A stretch of 64,000 nucleotides of DNA. It comes from Azospirillum ramasamyi. GTDB lineage: Bacteria; Pseudomonadota; Alphaproteobacteria; Azospirillales; Azospirillaceae. Position numbers and translations under genes: made by a program. Location of the stretch: positions 1,622,978 to 1,686,977 of the forward strand of contig NZ_CP029829.1 of the NCBI RefSeq assembly GCF_003233655.1, given 5' to 3'. The first letter of the stretch is position 1. Each line of letters starts with the position of its first letter. This document shows positions 7,998-16,675 of this stretch, piece by piece. Under the pieces are notes generated by a model that saw only the letters and a program-made list of their open reading frames with translations, had not been told where the DNA came from and did no database searches.

Positions 7998-8939
7998 ATG
8001 AAGCTCAACGAAATCCGCACCTTCATCGCCGTGGCCGATGCGCAGTCGGTGCAGGAGGCCGGCAACCGCCTGGGGCTGACGCAATCGGCGGTGTCGCGGC
8101 TGATCCAGCGGCTGGAGGCGGAACTGGGCGTGGTGCTGTTCGACCGGCAGACCAAGCCGCTGGCGCTGACCCGTGACGGGGAACTGGCGCTTGCCCATGC
8201 GCGACGCATCCTGGCGGCGACCTGCGACTTCGCCGATGCCTTCGCCGGATCGGTGGAACCGCGCGGGCTGCTGCGGCTCGGCGTCGCGCATGTGCTGACC
8301 GCACTGGCCGCCGGGCGGCCGCTGGACGACCTGCGCGCCGGCTTTCCGGGCCTGGCGCTGCGCCTGCATTCCGACTGGAGCAACCCGCTGATCGAACAGG
8401 TCCGCGCCGGCATGCTCGACGGCGGGCTGATCCTGATGTGCGAGGAGCAGACGCCGCCCGACGACCTGCCGGCCCGCCGGATCGCAGCCCAGGCCGTCAG
8501 CATCGTCGCCTCCCCCGACCACTCGGACGGCGCCGATCTGGCATCGATGAACGAGCGCGGCTGGGTGCTGCAGCCCAACGGCTGCCGCTACCGCGAGGCG
8601 CTTCAGCAGGCGCTGGCGCCGCTCGGACTGCAGCCGAACGTGACTGTTGAGGCCTACGACCAGAGCCTGCTGGTGTCGCTGGTGGCGCGCGGCGTCGGGT
8701 TCGGGCTGGCCCCCATGGGCCTTATCGCGCCGATCCCCGGCGCCGCCCTGTTGCGGCCGGTCGACCTGCCCGATTTCCGGATGTCGGTGACGATCTGGCT
8801 GATCCAATCGCGCACGACCGGGCGCATCGCCCCGGTGTTCGACCGGCTGGAGGAAGCGTTGCGGCGCGAGTTGGCCGCCGGCCGGACGGTGAGTCCGGCA
8901 GCGGAACAATTCGCGATTCTGCATTCCGCGGCGGAATGA
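7998..8939 (+). CDS. LysR-family transcriptional regulator
   Basis: LTTR of 313 residues. The winged helix-turn-helix lies at residues ~1-60 (MKLNEIRTFIAVADAQSVQ, then AAN-type helix NRLGLTQSAVSRLIQRLEAELG), followed by a LysR substrate-binding domain at ~90-295. Such proteins bind DNA as tetramers and respond to a small co-inducer. Possible targets are the divergent NUDIX gene or the MFS transporter downstream, which starts 140 bases after the LysR stop on the same strand. The ligand is unknown. Confidence 0.93.
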   Translation: MKLNEIRTFIAVADAQSVQEAGNRLGLTQSAVSRLIQRLEAELGVVLFDRQTKPLALTRDGELALAHARRILAATCDFADAFAGSVEPRGLLRLGVAHVLTALAAGRPLDDLRAGFPGLALRLHSDWSNPLIEQVRAGMLDGGLILMCEEQTPPDDLPARRIAAQAVSIVASPDHSDGADLASMNERGWVLQPNGCRYREALQQALAPLGLQPNVTVEAYDQSLLVSLVARGVGFGLAPMGLIAPIPGAALLRPVDLPDFRMSVTIWLIQSRTTGRIAPVFDRLEEALRRELAAGRTVSPAAEQFAILHSAAE

Positions 8940-9078
8940 CCCGGTTGCCGATTATGAATTTGCCGAACTGTTGATGCCCACCTATCGTCGGTGACAACTC
9001 GACACCACGATGCGCAATCCCGCGGCACGCGGTTCCGCAACACCGGCGCGCGACGCCGGCCCCTTCCGGGAGGACGCC

Positions 9079-10329
9079 TTGACCACCGCCACCCCCGCAC
9101 CGGCGCCCTCCTGGAGGACGCCTGCACTCGTCGTCGTCTGCGGTTGCCTGATCTCGATGCTGGCCTTCGGACCGCGGTCGAGCATGGGCCTGTTCATCGA
9201 ACCGCTTTCGGAAACCCGCGGCTGGGGCCGCGACGTCTTCGCGCTGGCGATGGCGATCCAGAACATCCTGTGGGGGGCCGGCGGTCCCTTCGCCGGGGCG
9301 CTGACCGACCGCTACGGCCCGGCTCCCGTGCTGGCCGGCGGCGGGTTGCTCTATGCCGCCGGGCTGGCGCTGATGCCTTATGCGACGACCAGCGTCGAGC
9401 TGTACCTGACGGCCGGCGTGCTGATCGGGCTGGGGCTGTCGGGCGCGTCCTTCGGCATCATCATCGCCGGCTTCACCCGGCTGCTGCCGCCTGAACAGCG
9501 CAGCTGGTCGGTCGGCATCGCCACCGCCGCCGGCTCGATGGGCCAGTTCCTGTTCGCGCCGATGGGTCAGGCCTTCATCGCCGGATTCGGCTGGCAGACC
9601 GCACTGCTGCTGCTGGCGGCGTCGATGATCGCGGTGCCGCTGCTGGCCGGCGTCTTCCCCGGCCCGAAGGGCATGGCCTCGGCAAACGCCCCGGCGGTGA
9701 CCGGGGCCAACATCGGCTTCATCGCCGCGGTGCGCCAGGCCTTCCAGCACCGCAGCTATGTGCTGCTGGTCGCCGGCTTCTTCGTCTGCGGCTTCCAGCT
9801 GGCCTTCATCACCACCCACCTGCCGCCCTACCTGACCGCCGCCGGCATCAGCCCGACGCTGGCCGCCTGGGCGCTGGCACTGATCGGCCTGTTCAACGTC
9901 ATCGGCTCCTATGCGTCCGGCGTGCTGTCGGGCAAGGTCAGCAAGCGCTACCTGCTGTGCGCCAACTACTTCTCGCGCGGCATAGCGACCGCCATCTTCA
10001 TCCTGGTGCCGATCTCGCCGGTGACGGTGATCGTCTACGCCGCGGTGATGGGCCTGCTGTGGCTGTCCACCGTGCCGCCGACCTCCGGCCTCGTCGCGCT
10101 GATGTTCGGCACCCGCTACATGGGCACGCTGTACGGCTTCGCCTTCTTCAGCCATCAGGTCGGCGGCTTCCTGGGCGTCTGGCTGGGCGGCGTCCTTTAC
10201 GAGCGCACGGGATCCTACGACGTGGTCTGGTGGCTGGGCGTGGCGCTGGCCATGTTCGCGACCATCATCCATTGGCCGATCGCCGAGAAGCCCGCCCCGT
10301 CGCTGGCGGCGGCCGAGGCGAAGGCGTAA
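9079..10329 (+). CDS. MFS transporter (monocarboxylate/oxalate-formate-like)
   Basis: Integral membrane protein of ~416 residues with about 12 hydrophobic helices and the MFS loop 2-3 signature GALTDRYGP. The opening (FGPRSSMGLFIEPLSETRGW) is typical of the branch with monocarboxylate and oxalate/formate porters, so a small carboxylate is a plausible but unproven substrate. TTG 9079 is chosen because GGGAGGA lies 5 bases before it; an ATG at 9010 is in frame but has no good ribosome site, and would add 23 polar residues. The next small ORF starts 10 bases after the stop. Confidence 0.9.
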   Translation: MTTATPAPAPSWRTPALVVVCGCLISMLAFGPRSSMGLFIEPLSETRGWGRDVFALAMAIQNILWGAGGPFAGALTDRYGPAPVLAGGGLLYAAGLALMPYATTSVELYLTAGVLIGLGLSGASFGIIIAGFTRLLPPEQRSWSVGIATAAGSMGQFLFAPMGQAFIAGFGWQTALLLLAASMIAVPLLAGVFPGPKGMASANAPAVTGANIGFIAAVRQAFQHRSYVLLVAGFFVCGFQLAFITTHLPPYLTAAGISPTLAAWALALIGLFNVIGSYASGVLSGKVSKRYLLCANYFSRGIATAIFILVPISPVTVIVYAAVMGLLWLSTVPPTSGLVALMFGTRYMGTLYGFAFFSHQVGGFLGVWLGGVLYERTGSYDVVWWLGVALAMFATIIHWPIAEKPAPSLAAAEAKA

Positions 10330-10339
10330 GGTGGCAGAC

Positions 10340-10747
10340 ATGAGCGACCGCCCCGCCCCTTCCTCACCCGGGCTCCCCATCGGCCACGGCCTTGCCGCGG
10401 CGCTGTTCGGCGGCGTTCTGGCGGTGTGGGCGGGGTTGATGGGGCTGTCGCTGCAACGCGCCGCCCTGCCGGATGCGACCGACGGAATGATGCTGGCGGT
10501 CTTCTCCCCCGGCACCAGCGATGCCGAGGCCATGGCGGCGATGGTGCGGGCGGGAGGCGAGCCGGTGCGCTCCACTTGGCTCGGATTCGCCTGGGTCGCC
10601 CGCGGGACGGAGCCCGGATTCGTCGGCCGGCTGAAGGCGGAGGGAGCCATTGCGGCCTTCGGCGAGCTTCCGGTCGGGCCGACGCTGGGCGGCTGCACCG
10701 CCACCCCGGTCGACACCGCCAAGATCGCCGCGACCCGCCTGCAGTAG
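10340..10747 (+). CDS. Small hypothetical protein with one membrane helix
   Basis: Product of 135 residues, not recognised. Residues ~18-38 form one hydrophobic segment (AAALFGGVLAVWAGLMGLSL), after which ~95 residues would lie outside the inner membrane. The ATG at 10340 follows AAGGTGG; an in-frame GTG at 10331 is possible. It begins 10 bases after the MFS stop and shares its codon usage, so the two are probably co-transcribed. Two cysteine-free beta-rich stretches suggest a small periplasmic domain, but no family can be named. Confidence 0.65.
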   Translation: MSDRPAPSSPGLPIGHGLAAALFGGVLAVWAGLMGLSLQRAALPDATDGMMLAVFSPGTSDAEAMAAMVRAGGEPVRSTWLGFAWVARGTEPGFVGRLKAEGAIAAFGELPVGPTLGGCTATPVDTAKIAATRLQ

Positions 10748-10880
10748 GCGCCTCTTTCCACCCTGTGGACAGCTTGGGCCTCACCAACGGTGGACGCGGG
10801 TCCCTTGCGGTGTCATAGTGCGGCCCGCATTCGACCAGCCCCGTGTCCGCGGGGCCAGACTCCGGAATTCGTGAGCGACG

Positions 10881-11273
10881 ATGAGCGAGCCGATCTCCCT
10901 GTTCACCAAACTGGCGAACATTCACATCCGTTACGTCACGTGGCGTCGGGGCGCCAAGGTCGGCAGCGACCGCTTCGGCAACGTCTATTACCGCAGCAAG
11001 GACACCAAGGCCGGCACGCGCGAGCGCCGCTGGGTCCTGTATGCCGGTGAGCCCGACGCCTCCAAGATTCCGCCGGAATGGCATGGGTGGCTGCACCACA
11101 CCACCAAGGAGCCGCTGCCCGAGGGGTCGAGCGCCTTCCACAAGCCGTGGCAGAAGGAACATCTGCCCAACATGTCGGGCTCGGTCCAGGCCTATCGTCC
11201 GCCCGGCCATGCGCTGGCCGGCGGGAAGCGGGTGCCGGCCACCGGCGACTACGAGCCCTGGACTCCGAGCTGA
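10881..11273 (+). CDS. NADH:ubiquinone oxidoreductase accessory subunit NDUFA12 family
   Basis: Product of 130 residues matching the NDUFA12 / B17.2 family: VGSDRFGNVYYR, the RRWVLYAG strand, and PPEWHGWLHHTTKEPL. In mitochondria this is a supernumerary complex I subunit next to the Q module; alphaproteobacteria are the main bacterial group that carries it, which supports the taxonomic reading. It lies away from any nuo operon here, as is usual. A strong terminator follows, so it ends its own transcript, and mlaD starts afterwards. Confidence 0.94.
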   Translation: MSEPISLFTKLANIHIRYVTWRRGAKVGSDRFGNVYYRSKDTKAGTRERRWVLYAGEPDASKIPPEWHGWLHHTTKEPLPEGSSAFHKPWQKEHLPNMSGSVQAYRPPGHALAGGKRVPATGDYEPWTPS

Positions 11274-11307
11274 TCCCTGCCAAGGACTGACCCTCACGTC
11301 AGAGCGG

Positions 11308-11341
11308 AAAGCCCGGCCCCTTTCGGGCCGGGTTTCGTTTC
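11308..11341 (+). terminator. Rho-independent terminator after the NDUFA12 gene
   Basis: CCCGGCCC (11312-11319) pairs with GGGCCGGG (11325-11332); flanking A and T bases extend the stem, and TTTCGTTT follows. Canonical form. Confidence 0.85.
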
Positions 11342-11365
11342 TGGAACTCGCAGCAGGATAGTTCT

Positions 11366-11875
11366 ATGCGCCGGAATGTGATCGAAACCGTGCTGGGCGG
11401 CGTCGTGCTCGCCGTGGCCGCCGTCTTCCTTGCCTTCGCCTACAAAAGCGCCGATCTGGGCAAGGTGCAGGGCTATGACATCACCGCCAATTTCACCAGC
11501 ATCACCGGCCTGCAGAGCGGCGCCGACGTCCGCATCAGCGGCGTGAAGGTCGGCACGGTCACCGGGCTGTCTCTCGACCCCGTCAGCTACCAGGCGGTGG
11601 TTCACCTGTCGGTCGACAATTCGGTCAAGCTGCCGAAGGACACCGCGGCGGTCATCGCGTCTGAAAGCCTGCTGGGCGGCAAGTTCCTGTCGCTGGAGCC
11701 GGGCGGCGATCCCGACATGATCAAGCCGAACGGCAAGATCGAATTCACCCAGAGCACGCCGGGCCTGGAGCAGTTGCTGGGTCAGGTCATCTTCTCGCTG
11801 CAGAGCATGAGCAAGCCGGGCGAGTCGTCCGACGGCCAGTCCTCCCAGGCGCCGGCCCAGCCGCCGAAGCTCTGA
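11366..11875 (+). CDS. mlaD: Outer-membrane lipid asymmetry protein MlaD (MCE domain)
   Basis: Product of 169 residues: a short cytoplasmic start, one inner-membrane helix (residues ~7-27), an MCE domain (residues ~38-118, with GLQSGADVRISGVKVG and the SLLGGKFLSLEPGG strand), and a Ser/Gln/Pro-rich tail. MlaD forms a hexameric ring of the Mla ABC system that moves phospholipids between the membranes. The ATPase, permease and MlaC genes are not next to it; it sits between the NDUFA12 gene and a lipoprotein-like gene. Confidence 0.93.
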   Translation: MRRNVIETVLGGVVLAVAAVFLAFAYKSADLGKVQGYDITANFTSITGLQSGADVRISGVKVGTVTGLSLDPVSYQAVVHLSVDNSVKLPKDTAAVIASESLLGGKFLSLEPGGDPDMIKPNGKIEFTQSTPGLEQLLGQVIFSLQSMSKPGESSDGQSSQAPAQPPKL

Positions 11876-11998
11876 TACCAGTCTGATACGAAGCAGGGAC
11901 GTGGCCGGAACCAGCGGCCACGCTCAAGCGTTCCTCCCCGTATTCGGAAGGCGGCCATCAGACGGACGCCGCCGGATCACGAAGCAGGAGGAAATGCG

Positions 11999-12265
11999 AT
12001 GCGTCTCTCCCACTTGGCCGTGTTCGGCCTGGCCCTGGCGACCGCCGCCTGCGGCGCCAACATGGAAGAGAAATCCGCCAGCGGCGGGCTTGGCGGCGCT
12101 GCCGCGGGGGCGGTGGTCGGCGGGCCGGTGGGTGCGGTCGTCGGCGCCGCGGCCGGCGCGGGAGCCGGGGCGGCGACCCAGAAGATCGAAGACCGAAACG
12201 AAGCGCAGAGCGGTAACGGCTCCACCTACAGCGCCCCCGCGTCGCGCAGCAGCGTCGCACGCTGA
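11999..12265 (+). CDS. Small glycine-zipper envelope protein, possible lipoprotein
   Basis: Product of 88 residues. An N-terminal signal (MRLSHLAVFGLALATAAC) ends at C18; the bases of a lipobox are imperfect because position -3 is Thr. Then comes a glycine zipper of repeated G-x3-G steps (residues ~29-60), typical of small outer-membrane or envelope proteins that pack helices closely. The rest is polar. AGGAGGA lies 6 bases before ATG 11999, a strong ribosome site. No enzymatic role is expected. It lies between mlaD and the DUF2155 gene on the same strand. Confidence 0.8.
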   Translation: MRLSHLAVFGLALATAACGANMEEKSASGGLGGAAAGAVVGGPVGAVVGAAAGAGAGAATQKIEDRNEAQSGNGSTYSAPASRSSVAR

Positions 12266-12416
12266 ACCACAGCTTCCGCACAAGGCACCTCGGCGTCCCC
12301 GCCACTGGACGCTGACCCGCTTCCGGGCTAGAAGGCGGAGCGCCCCCGGCACAGCCCATACCGACAGGCGGGTCCGGCCGCAAGGGTGCCGTCCGCAATA
12401 ACGGAAGCGATCCGAC

Positions 12417-12821
12417 GTGACGCGACTCTCAAGATGTTTCCGGCCAGCCGCCCGGCTGATGGGTGCCGCGGCGGTGCTGGTCCCGCTGGCCGTCCAGGCC
12501 GCCCCGGTCCCGAACCAGATGATGGAGCGGCCGGCGGCAAAGCTGCAATGGCTGGACAAGGTGACCGCCCGCACCTCCACCTTCACCATGAAGGTTGGAG
12601 AGACGAAGGCGATGAGCAGCCTGCGCATCACCCTGCGCGCCTGCCGCGAGAACCCGCCGATCGAAACGCCGGAATCCGCCGCCTTCCTGGAGGTGACGGA
12701 GATCAAGCCCGGCGAGCAGGAGGAACAGGTCTTCAGCGGCTGGATGTTCGCCTCCAGCCCCGCCCTGTCTGCGATGGAGAGCCCGATCTACGACGTGTGG
12801 GTTCTGGGCTGCGAGGAGTGA
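12417..12821 (+). CDS. Secreted DUF2155-family protein
   Basis: Product of 134 residues with a signal peptide (cleavage likely after AVQAA, residues ~25-30). The mature part has the DUF2155 pattern: QWLDKVTART, LRACRENPPIETPESAAFLEV, and FSGWMFASSPALSAMESPIYDVWVLGC. Two cysteines (one in RACREN, one near the C-terminus) are placed to form a disulfide in the periplasm. The family is largely alphaproteobacterial and has no known function; it often lies close to the NDUFA12 gene. GTG 12417 is the only start that keeps the signal peptide. Confidence 0.85.
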   Translation: MTRLSRCFRPAARLMGAAAVLVPLAVQAAPVPNQMMERPAAKLQWLDKVTARTSTFTMKVGETKAMSSLRITLRACRENPPIETPESAAFLEVTEIKPGEQEEQVFSGWMFASSPALSAMESPIYDVWVLGCEE

Positions 12822-12841
12822 GGTTATAGACCCCCACTTAA

Positions 12842-12865
12842 CCTCCCCCACTGGGTTGGGGGAGG
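12842..12865 (+). terminator. G/C hairpin after the DUF2155 gene
   Basis: CCTCCCCCA (12842-12850) pairs perfectly with TGGGGGAGG (12857-12865) around CTGGGT. There is no T run. Possible transcript end or a dispersed repeat. Confidence 0.5.
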
Positions 12866-12897
12866 GACTTCCGCTGAACGCCGGCAAAGGTCCATTT

Positions 12898-12982
12898 CCC
12901 TCCCCCGCCCAGCTCTCGCACAAAGCTGCGCTTTGTGCTGACGCGACAGGCGGACCGCAGGTCCGCTGAGAGCGGGGAAGGG
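12898..12982. repeat. Structured intergenic repeat, predicted three-way junction
   Basis: An outer stem pairs GCTCTC (12912-12917) with GAGAGC (12968-12973), with looser C-rich/G-rich pairing outside it. Inside are two hairpins: GCACAAAGC (12918-12926) with 12930-12938, and GCGGACC (12950-12956) with 12960-12966. Such a compact two-armed palindrome between genes looks like a dispersed repeat unit or a structured RNA, but no second copy is in this window. Confidence 0.6.
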
Positions 12983-13000
12983 TCAGGGTGGAAGCCTAAC

Positions 13001-13663
13001 TTACTCGGCAACCGCCGCGATGGGATTGCCCAGCGCCTTGTCCAGATAATCGTCGACCTGCGTCGCCAGATCGTCGGTGCGGTTGACGAAGAAATGGCTG
13101 GCGCCGGGGACGACGCGGTGGTCGATGCGGATGTCCTTCTGGTGCGACAGCTTGGTCACCAGCTTGGTCACCGCGGCCTGGGGCACCACCTCGTCCTTGT
13201 CGCCGTGGATGATCAGGCCGGAGGACGGGCACGGCGCCAGGAAGGAAAAGTCGAACAGGTTGGCCGGCGGCGAGACCGAAACGAAGCCGTCGATCTCCGG
13301 ACGGCGCATCAGCAGCTGCATGCCGATCCAGGCGCCGAACGACACGCCGCCGATCCAGCAGAGCGGCGCATTCGGGTTGTAGGTCTGCAGCCAGTCCAGC
13401 GCCGCCGCCGCGTCGGCCAGTTCCCCCTCCCCCTTGTCGTAGGTGCCCTGGCTGCGTCCGACGCCCCGGAAGTTGAAGCGGAGCGCCGAATAGCCGCGCT
13501 TGGTGAAGGACTGGAACAGGGTGAAGACCACCTTGTTGTTCATCGTCCCATTGTGCTGCGGGTGCGGGTGCAACAGCAGCGCAACCGGGGCGTTCGGCTG
13601 CTTGCCGTGGGTGTAACGGCCTTCCAGGCGACCGGCGGGACCGTTGAAGAGCACTTCAGGCAT
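13001..13663 (-). CDS. Alpha/beta hydrolase (COG2945-like)
   Basis: Product of 220 residues with the alpha/beta-hydrolase fold. The nucleophile elbow is G-V-S-F-G (S108 in IGGVSFGAW), the acid is in HGDKDEVV (D155/D157) and the base is H190 in GASHFF. The opening [16 protein letters not shown] is the mark of a family of small cytosolic hydrolases annotated only in general terms. No signal peptide. Substrate unknown. It is divergent from cysE with 345 bases between the two starts. Confidence 0.9.
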   Translation of the reverse strand: MPEVLFNGPAGRLEGRYTHGKQPNAPVALLLHPHPQHNGTMNNKVVFTLFQSFTKRGYSALRFNFRGVGRSQGTYDKGEGELADAAAALDWLQTYNPNAPLCWIGGVSFGAWIGMQLLMRRPEIDGFVSVSPPANLFDFSFLAPCPSSGLIIHGDKDEVVPQAAVTKLVTKLSHQKDIRIDHRVVPGASHFFVNRTDDLATQVDDYLDKALGNPIAAVAE

Positions 13664-13813
13664 GGGAACGACGTTCCTGACGCGGACAAAGGGTTGTTGG
13701 AACCGCCACGGCGACCAACCGGAGATGATCCGGCCTGCCGCCCCGACGCACGGGGTCTTCCGAGCCCGTCACGGATTTTCCCGCATTGGAGTGGGGTTTT
13801 TCGCACACAATTC

Positions 13814-13842
13814 TTGACCGTTTTGCTTGGTCATCATATATG
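13814..13842 (+). promoter_or_regulatory. Probable promoter of cysE-iscR with overlapping inverted repeat
   Basis: TTGACC (13814-13819) and TATATG (13837-13842) are 17 bp apart. TGACC (13815-13819) and GGTCA (13829-13833) form an inverted repeat covering the -35 and spacer, a position suited to repression. The half-sites resemble the GACT/AGTC core of IscR type 1 sites, but the spacing is 9 and not 5, so the regulator is uncertain. Confidence 0.5.
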
Positions 13843-13936
13843 CGTCGTAACGTCCTCCGGGGCAACCCGCCTGACCCGCCCGATCGGCCCGGCGCTGGCG
13901 GGACCGGCCGAAAGACCTGGTCCAAGCCGGCCGGAT

Positions 13937-13981
13937 CCGCAAGGTTCCGAACCGGAAGGTCCTGAACCGCAAGGTTCCGAC
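13937..13981 (+). repeat. Three tandem 15-bp repeats upstream of cysE
   Basis: Units at 13937-13951, 13952-13966 and 13967-13981; the first and third differ at one base and the middle one at about three (consensus CCGCAAGGTTCCGAA). They lie in the 5' region of cysE, in a frame that is open but probably not translated. Confidence 0.7.
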
Positions 13982-14008
13982 AGGCCGATAGCCGGGCGCG
14001 GGCGGCCG

Positions 14009-14803
14009 ATGAGAGCGGCGGACTATACCACGGCGGGTGATGGCGTGTTCAAGCATCTTCGCGAAGAGATCGACGGGATCATGGCGCGCGACCCGGCGGC
14101 GCGGTCCCGGCTGGAGGTGGCAATCTGCTACCCTGGGTTTCACGCGATCGTGCTTCACCGCATTGCCCGGCGCGCCCGCGACGCCGGCTGGCACCTGGCC
14201 GCCCGCCTCGTCTCGCAGATCGCCCGCTCGCTGACCGGCATCGAAATCCATCCCGGCGCCACCATCGGCCGCCGCTTCTTCATCGACCACGGCATGGGCG
14301 TCGTGATCGGTGAGACGGCGGAGATCGGCGACGACGTCATGCTCTATCATGGGGTGACGCTGGGCGGCACCTCGCTCAATCCCGGCAAGCGCCATCCGAC
14401 GCTGGGCGACGGCGTGATCGTCGGCGCCGGCGCCAAGATCCTGGGAGCCATCACCATCGGGCGAGGGGCGCGGATCGGCGCCAACGCCGTCGTGGTGGCC
14501 GATGTGCCGGCCGAAACCGCGGTCGTCGGCATCCCGGCCAAGCCGGTCGCCCCGCGCGACCGGGCGGAAACGCGAAAATTCATGCCCTACGGCACCCCCA
14601 GCGGCGAGATTCCCGATCCGGTGGCCCGCGCGCTGTCCGGCCTGCTCGATCAGGTGACGGCGCTGCAGGCGCGGGTCGGCGAGCTGGAGGCGGCGAACCC
14701 GCCACCGGCCGCACCCATACTTCCCCGTTCAACACCCACGCCGCTGGAAGCGGTGGCATCCCACCCCGTCGGGATGCAAGAAGCCCAAGGAGATCCGCGA
14801 TGA
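14009..14803 (+). CDS. cysE: Serine O-acetyltransferase
   Basis: Product of 264 residues, a left-handed beta-helix acetyltransferase that makes O-acetylserine from serine and acetyl-CoA, the first step of cysteine synthesis. Catalytic histidines are in [12 protein letters not shown] and [10 protein letters not shown]; the hexapeptide coils run from about residue 85 to 185. The family core begins at [12 protein letters not shown], so the GTG at 14045 is an alternative start. A ~60-residue Pro/Ala-rich tail extends past the usual end. Its stop overlaps the iscR start (ATGA, 14800-14803), which ties cysteine supply to Fe-S regulation. The frame is open far upstream, but that is a high-GC artefact. 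Confidence 0.94.
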   Translation: MRAADYTTAGDGVFKHLREEIDGIMARDPAARSRLEVAICYPGFHAIVLHRIARRARDAGWHLAARLVSQIARSLTGIEIHPGATIGRRFFIDHGMGVVIGETAEIGDDVMLYHGVTLGGTSLNPGKRHPTLGDGVIVGAGAKILGAITIGRGARIGANAVVVADVPAETAVVGIPAKPVAPRDRAETRKFMPYGTPSGEIPDPVARALSGLLDQVTALQARVGELEAANPPPAAPILPRSTPTPLEAVASHPVGMQEAQGDPR

Positions 14804-15285
14804 GACTCAGCACCAAGGGACGCTATGCCGTGATGGCGATGGTCGATCTGGCCGCCACCAGCCAAGGCAGCCCCGTCGCATTGGCGGACATCGCGGAACG
14901 GCAGGAGATTTCGCTGTCCTACCTGGAGCAGCTGTTCGCCAAGCTGCGCAAGGGCGGGCTGGTCAAGAGCGTGCGCGGTCCCGGCGGCGGCTATCTGCTC
15001 GCCCACCCGGCCGACGCCACCCGGGTGTCCGACATCATCCTGGCGGTGGACGAGCCGATCCGCACCACCCGCTGCGCCAACGGCACGCCGCAGGGTTGCC
15101 GCACCAACCGCTCGCGCTGCCTGACCCACGACCTGTGGGAGGAGCTGGGCAACCAGATCCACATGTATCTCAGCTCGGTCACCGTGGCCGACGTGGTGGA
15201 GCGCCGGATCATCGGCACCAGCGGCCTGAACCTGCTGCGCCCGACCCTGGCCGCCGACAGCGCCGCGGTCGCCGCCGCCGAGTGA
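14800..15285 (+). CDS. iscR: Rrf2-family Fe-S regulator, IscR type
   Basis: Product of 161 residues with an N-terminal winged helix ([18 protein letters not shown], recognition helix around residues 38-50) and the [13 protein letters not shown] wing. Three cysteines, C92, C100 and C107, and H110 match the [2Fe-2S] ligand set of IscR (C92, C98, C104, H107 in E. coli) with slightly wider spacing. IscR represses Fe-S genes when its cluster is loaded. It overlaps cysE by 4 bases and is followed 35 bases later by a cysteine desulfurase gene, so it probably controls this operon. Confidence 0.92.
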   Translation: MRLSTKGRYAVMAMVDLAATSQGSPVALADIAERQEISLSYLEQLFAKLRKGGLVKSVRGPGGGYLLAHPADATRVSDIILAVDEPIRTTRCANGTPQGCRTNRSRCLTHDLWEELGNQIHMYLSSVTVADVVERRIIGTSGLNLLRPTLAADSAAVAAAE

Positions 15286-15320
15286 AGAAGACCCTTTCCG
15301 CACGCGAGCACGCCTGAAAA

Positions 15321-16460
15321 GTGACCATTCCACCCGTCAGTCCGTTCCGGCGGACCGGAGTCTATCTCGACCACAACGCCACCTCCCCGCTGAAGCCGGA
15401 GGTGAAGGCGGCAATGGGTCAGGCGATGGATCTGGTCGGCAACCCGTCCTCCGTGCATGCCTTCGGCCGCAACGCCCGGCGCGCGGTGGAGGAGGCGCGC
15501 ACCGCCGTTGCCGCGCTCGTCGGGGTCAAGCCGGCACAGGTGCTGTTCACCGGCAGCGGGACGGAGGCCAACAACTTCGCGCTGCGCGGCTTCGCCGGCC
15601 GCCGGGTGGTGACCTCGGCCATCGAGCATGAATCGGTGCTGGCCGCCCGGCCCGACGCGGAACGCTTCGGCGTGACCCGCGACGGCGTCGCCGACCTGGA
15701 GGATTTGGAACGCCGGCTGGCCCATGGGAACGAACCGGCGCTGGTTTCGCTGATGCTCGTCAACAACGAGACCGGGGTGGTCCAGCCGGTGGCGGAGGCT
15801 TCCGGGATCGCGCACGCCCATGGCGCGCTGATCCATTGCGATGCGGTGCAGGCGGCGGGCCGGCTGCCCCTGTCGCTTTCCGGGCTTGGCGCCGACCTGA
15901 TGACGCTGTCGGCCCACAAGCTTGGCGGCCCGACCGGCATCGGCGCCCTGATCCTGGCCGAGGGGTTGGAACCCGATGCGCTGATCCGCGGCGGCGGACA
16001 GGAGCGGCGCAAGCGCGCCGGCACCGAGAACCTGCTGGGCATCGTCGGCTTCGGCGCCGCGGCGCGCTTGGCGCTGGACGGGCTGGCGGAGGCCGCCGAC
16101 CTCGCGGCCCTGCGCAACCGGCTGGAACGCGAGGCGCTGTCCGCCATGCCGCACGCCCGCGTGATGGGCGCCGGTGCGGCGCGCGTCGCCAACACCAGCT
16201 GCCTGATGCTGCCCGGCCTGCCCGGCGAGACCCAGGTGATGACGCTCGACCTCGCCGGGGTCGCGGTCAGCGCCGGGTCGGCCTGTTCCAGCGGCAAGGT
16301 GAAGCCGTCCCATGTGCTGGCGGCCATGGGCGAGGACGACCGCTCCGCCGCCAGCGCCATCCGCGTCAGCCTGGGCTGGACCAGCGACGACGAGGCGGTG
16401 GACCGCTTCCTGACGGCATGGACCGCGATGGCGCGGCGAAGCGCGCCCGCGGATGGCTGA
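15321..16460 (+). CDS. Cysteine desulfurase (NifS/IscS group I)
   Basis: PLP enzyme of 379 residues that removes sulfur from cysteine as an enzyme-bound persulfide. The PLP lysine is K200 in SAHKLGGP, PLP phosphate contacts include GSGTEANN, and the catalytic cysteine is C322 in SAGSACSSGKVKPSHVL, the mobile-loop pattern of group I (IscS/NifS) and not SufS. The start is GTG 15321. It follows iscR and precedes an HscB-like gene and a ferredoxin gene, but no iscU or iscA is present. Sulfur may also go to MnmA, encoded just downstream, for tRNA thiolation. Confidence 0.94.
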   Translation: MTIPPVSPFRRTGVYLDHNATSPLKPEVKAAMGQAMDLVGNPSSVHAFGRNARRAVEEARTAVAALVGVKPAQVLFTGSGTEANNFALRGFAGRRVVTSAIEHESVLAARPDAERFGVTRDGVADLEDLERRLAHGNEPALVSLMLVNNETGVVQPVAEASGIAHAHGALIHCDAVQAAGRLPLSLSGLGADLMTLSAHKLGGPTGIGALILAEGLEPDALIRGGGQERRKRAGTENLLGIVGFGAAARLALDGLAEAADLAALRNRLEREALSAMPHARVMGAGAARVANTSCLMLPGLPGETQVMTLDLAGVAVSAGSACSSGKVKPSHVLAAMGEDDRSAASAIRVSLGWTSDDEAVDRFLTAWTAMARRSAPADG

Positions 16461-16675
16461 GGTTTCCCCGCCGACCGGCCCCAGCCGCCGGCATGACTGC
16501 GCGACCATCCGCCTTCCATCCGGAATGCCTGCATTCGCGCATTGCGCCGGATGCGGCTTCTGGGTATGACGCGGCGGAAGGCCTCTCCGATGTCGGGCCT
16601 GATGGCGGCGAAGGCATAATGTCGGGTAAACCATCCTATCGGCCGAGCCTTTCGGCGTTTTGACGGACTGCGCGC

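Noticed and set aside
12935..14008. In-frame upstream extension of cysE
   Set aside because: It runs antisense through the hydrolase gene and lacks the family's start; CysE homology begins at about 14045.
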